NCBI RefSeq assembly: GCF_012863495.1
Contig: NZ_JAAVJL010000001.1
Coordinates: 1,488,001 to 1,552,000, forward strand
Direction: 5' to 3'
Origin: Pseudanabaena yagii GIHE-NHR1
Lineage (GTDB): Bacteria > Cyanobacteriota > Cyanobacteriia > Pseudanabaenales > Pseudanabaenaceae
DNA length: 64,000 bases
Notes under the pieces: model-generated
Database searches by the model: none
What the model saw: only the letters and a program-made list of their open reading frames with translations
Told to the model about the DNA's origin: nothing
Translations under genes and position numbers: made by a program
Shown here: positions 9,066 through 16,783 of the stretch, in pieces
How the letters are laid out: every line of letters starts with the position of its first letter
How positions within the stretch are numbered: the first letter of the stretch is position 1

Positions 9066-9158
9066 ATGAGAGAACTTACAATTGGCGATTTTATTTTCAA
9101 GTATTACGCTGTGGCGATCGCTTTTTTGTTTGTAGCTGCCACTCTCTCAAATTTATAA
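9066..9158 (+). CDS. 30-residue single-span membrane peptide
   Basis: ATG at 9066 opens a 30-codon frame ending at TAA 9158. The product is MRELTIGDF, then IFKYYAVAIAFLFVAATL, then SNL. It has one predicted transmembrane helix (about residues 11-27) after a short polar start, typical of small subunits of cyanobacterial thylakoid complexes. A purine-rich stretch (AAGGGAATCAGGGGCAGG) precedes it, and a hairpin followed by T-rich DNA ends the unit at 9192-9231. I cannot match it to a named small subunit. Presence of both start and stop signals makes a real gene likely but unproven. Confidence 0.5.
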   Translation: MRELTIGDFIFKYYAVAIAFLFVAATLSNL

Positions 9159-9191
9159 CTCAAAAAGTTTCGATATCTCCAACAAAAATTT

Positions 9192-9231
9192 AAAGCAGTT
9201 TATTCATAAAGCAGGATAGACTGCTTTTTAT
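9192..9231 (+). terminator. terminator after the 30-residue membrane peptide
   Basis: AAAGCAGT and ACTGCTTTTT pair around an 18-base loop and are followed by TTATT. It lies 34 bases past the small gene's stop. Confidence 0.6.
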
Positions 9232-9233
9232 TG

Positions 9234-9279
9234 GCATCAAGTAAAAAAGCCTTGCAATGTAAGGCTTTTTACTTGATGC
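9234..9279. terminator. hairpin with TTGCAATGTAA centre
   Basis: GCATCAAGTAAAAAAGCC and its complement form a 46-bp hairpin facing the end of the minus-strand binding-protein gene. It is probably part of a bidirectional transcript end. Confidence 0.5.
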
Positions 9280-9289
9280 GATTAAATTG

Positions 9290-9368
9290 TTAGGGACTTG
9301 CTATTAATTAAAGTACCTGAGGCTTCGACTCCGCTCAGCCAACGTTAGCTGAGCGAAGTCGAAGCTAG
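9290..9368 (+). repeat. MITE-like element, GGGACTTGC family (copy 1, right end missing)
   Basis: It starts TTAGGGACTTGC, continues with TATTAATTAAAGTACCTG, and has the inner palindrome GGCTTCGACTCCGCTCAGCC and its complement. The right terminal repeat found in the 31511-31626 copy is absent, because the sequence diverges after GAAGCTAG. Confidence 0.7.
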
Positions 9369-9395
9369 TTTGCCGCGCCATCAAAAATCTGTTTT

Positions 9396-10637
9396 TTATT
9401 GGATAAATGTAAACTTGCCGCTATTGCCGTCAGCTTCCATTTTGATTTGGGCAACATAAAACTGCTTTTGCACGATTTCGCCTTCGGGGGTGAAGGAAAT
9501 TTCGCCTAGAGGAGTTTCATATTTACCAGCTAGCAACGTGTCATTGAGTTGGGTGCGAAGTTGAGGTAATGACAAAGTACTGATTTTGGTAGTTTTATCG
9601 AGAGTACTCAAAGCTTCGACAAATACTTGTACACCTGTAAATGCTTGAGCACTGAACTGAGGTGGTTCTTTTTTATTCTGTTCAGTATAGAGCTTACGGA
9701 ATTCAGTATTAATAGGATTCTTCAGTTCAGGGCTATAGGCTTGAGCGATAATGATGCCATCACAGAGCGCTTTGCATACAGGTAGTAGATTGGAAGTATT
9801 GAGACCGTTTCCACCGATAATTAGACCCTTATAACCAAGTTCCCGCAATTGTTTGACCAGATTACCACCATCTGCGGATAAGCCAGAGATGATTACTAAA
9901 TCAGGTTTAACATTAATTGCATTAGTTACTTGAGATTGGAAGTCTGTATCTGTAGTTTGGAAGGTTTGCACAGTGGCAAGTTCCAAACCTTTTTGCTTGA
10001 CGGTTTCTTGGAAAGTACCTGTTTCTGATTTATTAAACGCATCATTTTGGGCATAGAAAACAGCTACTTTCTTAATCTGGGGATTGATTTTGAGAGCTGC
10101 ATCGATCGCATTAGGTGCAACTACCGCGACAGGTGCGGATACTCGCGAGATGTATTTACCGATTTGAGGAATACCCTTTGCTGTATTTGAGGCAGCAATG
10201 ACGGGGACACCTGCACGTTCGGCGATCGGATCAGCACCAAAAGCCTGTTGTGAAAGTGTGGGGCCGACAATACCAACCACTTTATCTTGAGAAATTAGGG
10301 TGTTAAAAGCGTTGATTGCACCTTGCTCATCGCCTGCGGTATCTTGAAAAACTAGACGAATTGGTGTGCCATTAACGCCGCCTTTCTTGTTGAAATAGGC
10401 TTCAGCAATCTTGGCTCCCGTTACGCCTTCCTGTCCAAGTAGCGCCACATTGCTAGTTTGGGCAAACGCGATCCCCAGAGGAATTGCAGTTTGAGCGCCA
10501 CCTGTATTAGGACTATTAGGAGTCGTTGTGCTGGTGGTTGGCGTATTGCTCGTTGGGGTGCAGGCTACCGCTAAGATGCAGGACATCATCGCCGCGATCG
10601 CAAAGCTACAAAGTTGTTTGATTGTTTTTGTCATCAA
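9396..10637 (-). CDS. ABC transporter substrate-binding lipoprotein, branched-chain amino acid type
   Basis: The 413 residues begin with a lipoprotein signal (lipobox LAVAC, Cys26) and a Thr/Pro/Asn-rich linker. The Peripla_BP_6 (LivJ/NatB/UrtA-like) fold follows: IPLGIAFAQTSNVALLGQ, AYFNKKGGVNG, VVGIVGPTLS, VPVIAASNT and DLVIISGLSADGGNLVKQ. It should bind a small polar or branched-chain amino acid in the periplasm and deliver it to a Liv/Nat-type ABC importer. No permease or ATPase of that type is in the window, so the partner must be encoded elsewhere. Cyanobacterial NatB is the nearest named relative I can suggest. The specificity is not visible from sequence. Confidence 0.85.
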   Translation of the reverse strand: MMTKTIKQLCSFAIAAMMSCILAVACTPTSNTPTTSTTTPNSPNTGGAQTAIPLGIAFAQTSNVALLGQEGVTGAKIAEAYFNKKGGVNGTPIRLVFQDTAGDEQGAINAFNTLISQDKVVGIVGPTLSQQAFGADPIAERAGVPVIAASNTAKGIPQIGKYISRVSAPVAVVAPNAIDAALKINPQIKKVAVFYAQNDAFNKSETGTFQETVKQKGLELATVQTFQTTDTDFQSQVTNAINVKPDLVIISGLSADGGNLVKQLRELGYKGLIIGGNGLNTSNLLPVCKALCDGIIIAQAYSPELKNPINTEFRKLYTEQNKKEPPQFSAQAFTGVQVFVEALSTLDKTTKISTLSLPQLRTQLNDTLLAGKYETPLGEISFTPEGEIVQKQFYVAQIKMEADGNSGKFTFIQ

Positions 10638-10703
10638 GTTAGAAGCCTCAATTATTTTTTCTCAAATTAGTCTATAACTTTTATTGCAATTTTCACATTG
10701 ACA

Positions 10704-10740
10704 AGAAACTGTAGCGCGGCAAAGCCGCGCCATAGTTTCT
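10704..10740. terminator. hairpin with GCAAAGC centre upstream of binding-protein gene
   Basis: AGAAACTGTAGCGCGGC pairs with GCCGCGCCATAGTTTCT around AAA. It sits between the divergent starts of the binding-protein and cupin genes, where a terminator is not expected. That suggests an interspersed hairpin. Confidence 0.5.
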
Positions 10741-10842
10741 CATTACCATCATTCTGTAACGATTAGGGCAGATGTCTGCTAAGACTCTGTGATACTTTGC
10801 GATCGCCTATTCTCGAAATATCAAAAAAAGGATTGCGCGACA

Positions 10843-11652
10843 ATGAAACTGTTGAGAATTCCACTCGTGACATTGGGGCTACTTTCAGCGAGCTTTAGCT
10901 ACGACTTAAGCAAATCGCTAGCCAAGGATTTACCAAAATCAGCGATCGCACTCCAAGACAAATACTCGGCGCTGAGCAACTCGACCATCATTGATCTCAA
11001 GGCTCTCACCGCCAATCCGAAGAAATACAATTTTTTTACGTTTAGACCCAACTTAGAAAAGCTGATTCTTTCTGGTGAGGCAAATACTCAGCATATCAGT
11101 ATCCTTTGGTATACCATCCCCAATGGGAGCGTCGGACTACATTATCATTCGATGACTGAGTCTGTTTATACAATTAGTGGCTCACAGACTGATGCAAAAG
11201 GCGTTTATCCTACGGGTTCTCTCTATTTCAATCCGCCTGAAAGTGGCCACAAAATCTCTAATAGTACGGGCTTCTTTATCCTTGCCTACGCATCACCTCC
11301 TGATTTCAAGAGCATAGACAAAATCAAGCCCTATACGCCTGTTCAAATCAATACGTTAGATCCTGATTTGGAAAGCAAATATACGTTTACTAATCCCAAA
11401 AGTGGCGTTAAGGTCTACAACATTCCCCTAGATCCTAAGGGTGGCATGAGTTCTCAAATCATCAAAAGTACGTCACTAACGAGCTATGGATATTCAGGGA
11501 ATTATCTACTTGTGCTTAAGGGAAGTTGCAATATTGATGGAAGAACCTTCAAGAAGGATATGTTGGTTGTCGCGAAGACCATTAAAACGGAATCTTACAA
11601 GCTTAGCGCGACTAAAGATCAGTCTTGTTTGGCTCTAGGAGTTTCCTTCTAA
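10843..11652 (+). CDS. exported cupin-domain protein
   Basis: I choose the ATG at 10843 over a GTG at 10789 because it is followed by a signal peptide (MKLLRIPLVTLGLLSAS) and preceded by AAAAAAGGA. The mature protein has a cupin barrel with metal-type ligands in VGLHYHSMTESVYTISG, then a proline-rich strand YFNPPESGH. A second, weaker cupin-like repeat follows (NYLLVLKGSCNIDGRTF, about residues 215-260), so it may be a bicupin. There is no neighbour to suggest a substrate. The cellular site is probably periplasm. A terminator hairpin follows immediately. Confidence 0.7.
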   Translation: MKLLRIPLVTLGLLSASFSYDLSKSLAKDLPKSAIALQDKYSALSNSTIIDLKALTANPKKYNFFTFRPNLEKLILSGEANTQHISILWYTIPNGSVGLHYHSMTESVYTISGSQTDAKGVYPTGSLYFNPPESGHKISNSTGFFILAYASPPDFKSIDKIKPYTPVQINTLDPDLESKYTFTNPKSGVKVYNIPLDPKGGMSSQIIKSTSLTSYGYSGNYLLVLKGSCNIDGRTFKKDMLVVAKTIKTESYKLSATKDQSCLALGVSF

Positions 11653-11693
11653 AAAAGCTGTGGTGCACACTGCGCGTTCGTCACAGCTTTTTA
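11652..11693 (+). terminator. terminator of the cupin gene
   Basis: AAAAAGCTGTG and CACAGCTTTTTAT pair around a 19-base loop directly after the stop codon. Confidence 0.65.
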
Positions 11694-11699
11694 TCCAAC

Positions 11700-11740
11700 A
11701 AAAAAGAAAAAGAGTTGCGGCGCAACTCTTTTTCTTTTTT
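11700..11740. terminator. bidirectional palindromic terminator (cupin / proS)
   Basis: A 41-bp palindrome reads AAAAAAGAAAAAGAGTTGCG on each strand, with A/T tracts on both sides, between convergent genes. Confidence 0.7.
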
Positions 11741-11766
11741 ATGGGCTATACGAGGGACTATATAGT

Positions 11767-13557
11767 TTACTTGAGTTCGTTTTGTAGGTATTCAACTACT
11801 GACTCAATTTCTACTAAAGTCGCCACCTTTGTTGCCCGATTGACGATTTCGACTTTGCCATCAGCGATCGCCTTACCCGTAACCACCCGATAGGGAATGC
11901 CCACGAGATCAGCATCCTTGAACTTCACACCAGCCCGTTCATCGCGATCGTCGAGCAATACTTCCACACCTGCGGCATCAAGGGCAGTATAGAGCCTTTC
12001 ACCTACATCCATTTGCTTAGCATCGCCCACATTAGGGACAGTGACAATCACATGGTAAGGTGCGATCGCTTTATTCCAGATGATGCCATCTTTGTCGTAG
12101 GATTGTTCCACGGCAGCTTGAGCGAGGCGCGAGACACCTAAACCATAGCAACCCATGACTAAAGGCAGTTCTTCGCCTTGCTCATTAGTGAAGGTCGCCT
12201 TCATCGCTTGCGAGTATTTGGTTCCCAATTGGAAGATATGTCCAACTTCGATACCTCTGGCGGTTTGCAAGATTTGAGAAGGATCGTGAACTGCGCGATC
12301 GCCTGCTTTTGCCTTATCAAGATTTACAACTGTAGGTAATGTAAAATCCTTGCCCCAATTTGCGCCAACAACGTGATAATCAGCTTCATCTGCACCCGTG
12401 ACGAAGTTTTGTAAATGCTCAACAGTGCGATCGGCTAAGCGGAGAAACTTTGGAGAAACTGTGGAACTTTTATCAATATAGGAGTCATCTAGACTTGGTG
12501 AGATAAACCCGACAGGGAGTTTGGAATGCGCCCATTTTTGCTGAGATTCAGGATCGGCAACTTGGAGGTTGATAACGGCTTTTCCACCGTAGTTACTTGC
12601 TAGTTTAGTCAGTTCATTTTGCAGTTTTACTTCATTAACATCGCGATCGCCACGAATGCTAACTAATACTAAAACTGTTGTGCCATTGTCATAAATGACT
12701 TGATAGAGAACCTGCTTCACAACTTGGGTGGGGTCGCATTTCAGCAACTTGCATACAGTTTCGATAGTTCCCTTTTTAGGAGTATGCACTTTCTCGAACT
12801 TGTCAAAATGCGAAGGTACAGCCTCAGGTGGAAGTGATACTGCCTTCTCCACATTGGCGGCATAGCTGCTATCTTCGGTAAAGAGAATGTCATCTTCACC
12901 AGCTTCCGCTAATACCATAAACTCCTGCGAACCCGAACCACCGATCGCACCTGAGTCAGCTTCGACAGCACGGAATTTCAGACCACAGCGATCGAACATC
13001 TTCCGATAAGCGCGATCCATTTCGTAGTAGGTTTCTTTGAGGCTCTCTTCATTTTCATGGAAGGAGTAGCCATCTTTCATGATGAACTCGCGCCCACGCA
13101 TTAACCCAAAGCGAGGACGAATCTCATCGCGGAATTTGGTTTGGATTTGATATAAATGCTGTGGTAATTGGCGATAGGAGCGGATCGTATCTCTAGCGAT
13201 CGCTGTAATAATCTCTTCGTGGGTAGGACCAAGACCGACTTCACGATTAGCGCGATCGGTGAGGGCAAACATGATCCCTTCGGCTTTGGTGTAGGTATCC
13301 CAGCGTCCTGACTCCTGCCATAGTTCCGCAGGTTGCAGTTGCGTCAACAGACATTCCTGCGCCCCTGTGTCGTTCATCTCTTCGCGGACGATCGCCGAAA
13401 TCTTTTGCAAAACGCGCCACATGAGCGGCAAGTATACATACAAGCCTGAACCTACGCGCCTGATGTAGCCCGCACGGAGTAATAGTTTGTGACTTGTGAG
13501 TTCTGCTTCGGCGGGATCTTCACGCAGAGTGACCCAGAGCATTTGAGATAGACGCAT
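11767..13557 (-). CDS. proS: prolyl-tRNA synthetase
   Basis: At 596 residues this is a bacterial-type class II ProRS. Motif 1 lies in the N-terminal [19 protein letters not shown] region. Motif 2 is [21 protein letters not shown]. The proline-binding [20 protein letters not shown] region and motif 3 follow. Between them is the YbaK-like editing insertion (about residues 230-400). A C-terminal anticodon-binding domain contains [10 protein letters not shown] and [18 protein letters not shown]. It charges tRNA-Pro in the cytosol. It stands alone and runs into a bidirectional terminator. No anomalies are visible. The 13558-13760 spacer upstream shows no gene. Confidence 0.96.
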   Translation of the reverse strand: MRLSQMLWVTLREDPAEAELTSHKLLLRAGYIRRVGSGLYVYLPLMWRVLQKISAIVREEMNDTGAQECLLTQLQPAELWQESGRWDTYTKAEGIMFALTDRANREVGLGPTHEEIITAIARDTIRSYRQLPQHLYQIQTKFRDEIRPRFGLMRGREFIMKDGYSFHENEESLKETYYEMDRAYRKMFDRCGLKFRAVEADSGAIGGSGSQEFMVLAEAGEDDILFTEDSSYAANVEKAVSLPPEAVPSHFDKFEKVHTPKKGTIETVCKLLKCDPTQVVKQVLYQVIYDNGTTVLVLVSIRGDRDVNEVKLQNELTKLASNYGGKAVINLQVADPESQQKWAHSKLPVGFISPSLDDSYIDKSSTVSPKFLRLADRTVEHLQNFVTGADEADYHVVGANWGKDFTLPTVVNLDKAKAGDRAVHDPSQILQTARGIEVGHIFQLGTKYSQAMKATFTNEQGEELPLVMGCYGLGVSRLAQAAVEQSYDKDGIIWNKAIAPYHVIVTVPNVGDAKQMDVGERLYTALDAAGVEVLLDDRDERAGVKFKDADLVGIPYRVVTGKAIADGKVEIVNRATKVATLVEIESVVEYLQNELK

Positions 13558-13760
13558 ATTGCTGGAGGTATTCGCTGATGTTCGCTAGGGATATTCGCTA
13601 GAATTTCGTTAATTTGTTAACAACTATTCTGCCTGTCAATCATATCAGGACTTGGGACGTTGGGGCTGTCGGTCAGGGGATAGACGATCACCTTAAATGT
13701 AAAGCAATTGATTGGCAATTTCATTGGCTGTCAAGATATCAAGAAGTTCCCGTTATATCC

Positions 13761-14204
13761 TTACAATTCATTAGATCGTTGTAGCATCTTCAAAAGTTTT
13801 GTGTGGTTTTGCCACATTGTCACTCTACTATTTTGATAAACTTTGGCGATGAAAGGGGATTGATTTCCTTTGATGAATCTCTCGATGCTGTCTAGAGCGT
13901 GAATAAAAGTTTGTGCCATTTCTTCACCACTGGCATCACCGATCGCTAAAACAAAAACTCTGGCGTTAGAACTAGCGATCGCTATTTGCTCAGAGGGTGT
14001 GCGTCCAAGATTAGCGTCTTTAGTCAAGACAATCCATCCTCTGCGGCTAACTTCGGGCAACCATTCGACATCTGGAGAGTTGGGGACAAAATGATCGATA
14101 TGCGCTTCGGCATTTGCACCTGCTTTGCGTAGTATTTTGACTAGATTTTTGCCTAAGGCTCTATCTACAAAAAAGATGGGCTTATTGGTGTTTTTCTTGT
14201 TCAC
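13761..14204 (-). CDS. VapC45-type PIN-like toxin
   Basis: The 147-residue protein begins with FFVDRALGKNLVKILRKAG and has VEWLPEVSRRGWIVLTKD followed by a helix and AIASSNARVFVLAIGD. This is the pattern of the VapC45 PIN-like / DUF5615-like nuclease fold with Asp at strand ends. It would be an RNase toxin. It overlaps the preceding DUF433 protein by four bases (ATGA), the usual tight coupling of antitoxin first, toxin second. Target RNA is unknown. Confidence 0.75.
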   Translation of the reverse strand: MNKKNTNKPIFFVDRALGKNLVKILRKAGANAEAHIDHFVPNSPDVEWLPEVSRRGWIVLTKDANLGRTPSEQIAIASSNARVFVLAIGDASGEEMAQTFIHALDSIERFIKGNQSPFIAKVYQNSRVTMWQNHTKLLKMLQRSNEL

Positions 14205-14893
14205 GCGATTTGAGGAGGGAGTTCGTAGCGGATCGCTTCTTCAATTTGGAGTCTTGTGCAGCCGTAGTCTTCAGCAAGTAAATCTATAGAATCTCCTGCT
14301 CGATAGCGTTCGGCAACGATGGATGTGGGAATGCCTGTATCAGCGATCGCTAAACGACCAAAGGATACTGTTGGATCAAAAACAAGCAGTTTGGGGCTAT
14401 CGGATTGATTGGGGCGCAGGTTGGGGAATAGGCGAATGGCAACTTGGCGATCGTATTCGATGCGCTTGAGGAGTTGGTTGAGGGTTTGACGCATGGCTAA
14501 CTGTCCATTTTCGGAGGCGTTAATCAGTCTTCCGACGGATTCGACAAAGAGGTTTACGCCGTCGGTCTGGAAGTCGATGCTTGCAAGGGGATGTGGGGTG
14601 GCAAATTCACGTTCGATGTAGTCAAGGGCGGTGCGAACTTTATCTAGGCGGATATTGTGGTCTTGGCGAATTACTCGTAATACATGGGCTTCTACGAGGT
14701 TGATGAATGAGAGTTGTGAAAATTCGGTGCTAGGGCGTTGGATGAGAGGTGCGGAAAATTGTTGTCCGTCTTTGGTGTTGTAGGTACGCCCATGTAGCCA
14801 AGCTTGTAATGTACCCGATGGAATCCGCAAGTAACGAGCGGCATCGGCTACTGTATAGGCTGGAAGGTTTTGAAGTTTGGTTGCATTTGTCAT
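14201..14893 (-). CDS. VapB45-type antitoxin with HTH and DUF433 domains
   Basis: Residues 10-60 form a helix-turn-helix, with YTVADAARYLRIPSGTLQAW at the recognition helix. The C-terminus (about 165-225) is a DUF433 domain: LLVFDPTVSFGRLAIADTG then IPTSIVAERYRAGDSIDLLAEDYG. The middle is helical and probably dimerises. Such proteins bind their own promoter and neutralise a downstream PIN-like nuclease. Length (230) is normal for the HTH-plus-DUF433 class rather than short DUF433 antitoxins. It is the first gene of the pair with 13761-14204. Confidence 0.78.
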   Translation of the reverse strand: MTNATKLQNLPAYTVADAARYLRIPSGTLQAWLHGRTYNTKDGQQFSAPLIQRPSTEFSQLSFINLVEAHVLRVIRQDHNIRLDKVRTALDYIEREFATPHPLASIDFQTDGVNLFVESVGRLINASENGQLAMRQTLNQLLKRIEYDRQVAIRLFPNLRPNQSDSPKLLVFDPTVSFGRLAIADTGIPTSIVAERYRAGDSIDLLAEDYGCTRLQIEEAIRYELPPQIA

Positions 14894-14901
14894 GTTTAAT
14901 T

Positions 14902-15339
14902 TTAAAGTTCTTGAGTAAGGATTGAGCGAATTTCTTGAATAAACTCACTTGGGGTTTGGATTGTTAAACCACTTTGCTTGGCTACATTAGGAGTAAAGTC
15001 TTTGGTATTGAGACTCAAAAGCCGATCGCATTTAGCTAATAAGGCGACAGCAAGGATAGGGGCATCTTTAGGCTCAATGATTGCTTCCCATTTAACTACA
15101 TCTGCGATCGCGGGATTAGGCAAGATTTCAGGATTAATAACGCTTAGAATTTGTTTGAGGATTGGTAAGGCTTTGGGTAGTTTTTTGGTGATGTTGCGAT
15201 CGCATTCTTCGATGACTTGCTCGGAAATTAGAACTTTAAATAGCCCAATTTCTGCCATGACGATGACGGCATGACTAGCAACACTACGCGAACCGCAAGC
15301 AGCAATGATAACGCTTGAGTCTAAAAATATTCTACGCAC
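14902..15339 (-). CDS. PIN-domain toxin
   Basis: The 145-residue PIN domain starts RRIFLDSSVIIAACGS with its first acidic residue Asp6. It continues with VIEECDRNITKKLP, WEAIIEPKDAPILAVALLAKCDRLLSLNTKDF, which supplies the second and third acidic positions. The predicted activity is Mg-dependent RNase. It overlaps the upstream AbrB-type antitoxin by eight bases, so translation is coupled. It is the second of three toxin-antitoxin modules in a row, all on the same strand, separated from the next pair by only eight bases. Confidence 0.8.
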   Translation of the reverse strand: MRRIFLDSSVIIAACGSRSVASHAVIVMAEIGLFKVLISEQVIEECDRNITKKLPKALPILKQILSVINPEILPNPAIADVVKWEAIIEPKDAPILAVALLAKCDRLLSLNTKDFTPNVAKQSGLTIQTPSEFIQEIRSILTQEL

Positions 15340-15643
15340 TGATTTTAGTTTGTTGTTGCTCTTGCCAAATTGCTTGACGTTCTTCTTGTATTCCTTCTAG
15401 AAGTTCATCGACGGTGACATTATTTGAATTCATTAAGGATACAAAGTTGTCTGTCAGTGTTGTGACTTGGGGGATTCTGGGGACAATTACGGCAAATTCA
15501 CCGATTTGGAGCAGGGTGAGGGTTTGTCCTTCGTGGGTTTGCAAGGTGTTTAGCACATCTTGAGGGATGCTAATTTGTCCTTCTTTTTGTACTTGTAGAG
15601 AGAAGACTTTCATGGAAGTATTTGCTGATTCAGTTAAGGTCAT
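15332..15643 (-). CDS. AbrB/MazE-type antitoxin
   Basis: I start this at ATG 15643 because AGGAGG lies four bases upstream; a longer frame reaches 15682 without such a site. The swapped-hairpin core reads VFSLQVQKEGQISIPQDVLN, then LQTHEGQTLTLLQIGEFAVIVPR. A helical C-terminal tail (VTVDELLEGIQEERQAIWQEQ) would wrap the toxin. The protein is a DNA-binding repressor and antidote of the overlapping PIN toxin. Confidence 0.8.
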   Translation of the reverse strand: MTLTESANTSMKVFSLQVQKEGQISIPQDVLNTLQTHEGQTLTLLQIGEFAVIVPRIPQVTTLTDNFVSLMNSNNVTVDELLEGIQEERQAIWQEQQQTKISA

Positions 15644-15721
15644 CAGTCCTCCTGTTGTATCTTTACAGTATAGTCTTTGCAATTATTAGCGAGTAGATTT
15701 TTTGTAACTCACTCAATTTGT

Positions 15722-16108
15722 TTATGTCCATAACCGTTGAATGGGATAGGCATCAAAGGCGACATCTCGACTAATCACTGTGAGAGATCTGGTAATTGCT
15801 TGGGCGATCAACATTCGGTCAAATGGATCGCGGTGATGTAGTGGAAGATCGCGGATTTGGATGGTGTCGCTAAATGTGATGGGAAGCAATAGAATATCTG
15901 ATGCTTCAAGTTCTGTTTCTATAGTTTCATATTCTTGTTGCAGTGACAGTTTACCGAGATTTAACTTGATGGCAATTTCCCAGAGACTAACGATACTGAG
16001 ATAAACGGTATCGACTTCTTCGATGATATCTTTAAGGTTGCTGGATAGCTCATCGCTATTTTCTGATAGCCAAATAAATGTATGGGTGTCTAGCAGATAT
16101 TGGCTCAT
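15722..16108 (-). CDS. vapC: VapC-family PIN toxin
   Basis: The 128-residue PIN domain has YLLDTHTFIWLSE at the N-terminus (first Asp), YLSIVSLWEIAIKLNLGKL (second acidic), and the signature LPLHHRDPFDRMLIAQA with the remaining Asp residues. The closing strand is LTVISRDVAFDAYPI. This is the VapC subgroup with the HRDPFDR motif, an RNA endonuclease. Its start overlaps the DUF2281 antitoxin stop by four bases. Confidence 0.88.
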   Translation of the reverse strand: MSQYLLDTHTFIWLSENSDELSSNLKDIIEEVDTVYLSIVSLWEIAIKLNLGKLSLQQEYETIETELEASDILLLPITFSDTIQIRDLPLHHRDPFDRMLIAQAITRSLTVISRDVAFDAYPIQRLWT

Positions 16109-16350
16109 TCCATATAGTCCTTAAAGTCTTCTAGTGGCTCGTCAAAGTCCTCGGACAAGGGTAATACGAATGTCCCTTTTAAGATTCCGACTCGACGTTT
16201 TCTAGCTAGTGGTACATCTTGAGTAATTTCTTTGGAGTGGTTATCGAGAAGATATTTGGCATAGTGCAGAATTTCTCGTTTGAGTGGTTCTGGCATCAGG
16301 GCTATGGTTTGCAAGATTTCTGTGTCTAGGGGTTGTGTAGTAGTTGTCAT
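16105..16350 (-). CDS. DUF2281 family antitoxin
   Basis: The 81-residue protein has an N-terminal helix (LDTEILQTIALMPEPLKREI) and LHYAKYLLD typical of DUF2281. A basic linker follows, then ILKGTFVLPLSEDFDEPLEDF, the C-terminal toxin-binding peptide commonly seen in these antitoxins. It precedes and overlaps vapC. Confidence 0.82.
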   Translation of the reverse strand: MTTTTQPLDTEILQTIALMPEPLKREILHYAKYLLDNHSKEITQDVPLARKRRVGILKGTFVLPLSEDFDEPLEDFKDYME

Positions 16351-16376
16351 TGTCTAAGCTCCTGCATAGCTATATT

Positions 16377-16751
16377 TTACTTTTTAGGTTTGGCTTCAAG
16401 TCCTGCTTTGAAGGCGGTAAGGAAGACTTCAACAAAATCATTTTTGGCAATTTTTTTGATGGCTTCAAATGCACCTGCTTTAAATGCAGCAACTAGACGA
16501 TCTTTGAGGGTTGGTTTCTTTTCTATCTCTTCCATTGCGGCGGCGGTGATGATTTCTTTGCCTGCTTCACTGGTGGGATCGGAGATTTGGGGGACGATTC
16601 CTTGCAGGATTTCAACGAGTTCGTTGGCGAGTTCTTGGGTGTTGGGGTCGTCTATGCCGTAGTAGTTGTTTTGTGTGCCGATGTTGTCGCCTGTGACGGT
16701 TTGATCGCCTGCGATGACTTGTCCTACGGGGGCGTTGAAGTTAAAGGTCAT
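16377..16751 (-). CDS. small protein sharing the NACHT-HEAT tail motif, possible effector or adaptor
   Basis: The 124 residues divide in two. Residues 4-29 are Gly/Asn/Gln-rich (FNAPVGQVIAGDQTV, then TGDNIGTQNN). About 15 of 25 positions are identical to the last part (residues 1074-1098) of the NACHT-HEAT protein encoded just upstream on the same strand. Residues 35-124 are helical: an acidic ELANELVEILQGI helix, then amphipathic, Ala/Phe/Lys-rich helices (RLVAAFKAGAFEAIKKIA, VEVFLTAFKAG). There are no cysteines, no signal peptide and no known enzyme motif. The pairing of a shared short motif with an NLR-type switch suggests the two proteins meet through it. The amphipathic helices could be membrane-active. 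Both ideas are inference. Confidence 0.65.
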   Translation of the reverse strand: MTFNFNAPVGQVIAGDQTVTGDNIGTQNNYYGIDDPNTQELANELVEILQGIVPQISDPTSEAGKEIITAAAMEEIEKKPTLKDRLVAAFKAGAFEAIKKIAKNDFVEVFLTAFKAGLEAKPKK

Positions 16752-16783
16752 AGTTTTCTCATTGGGTAATGTTTAGTGGTTGG

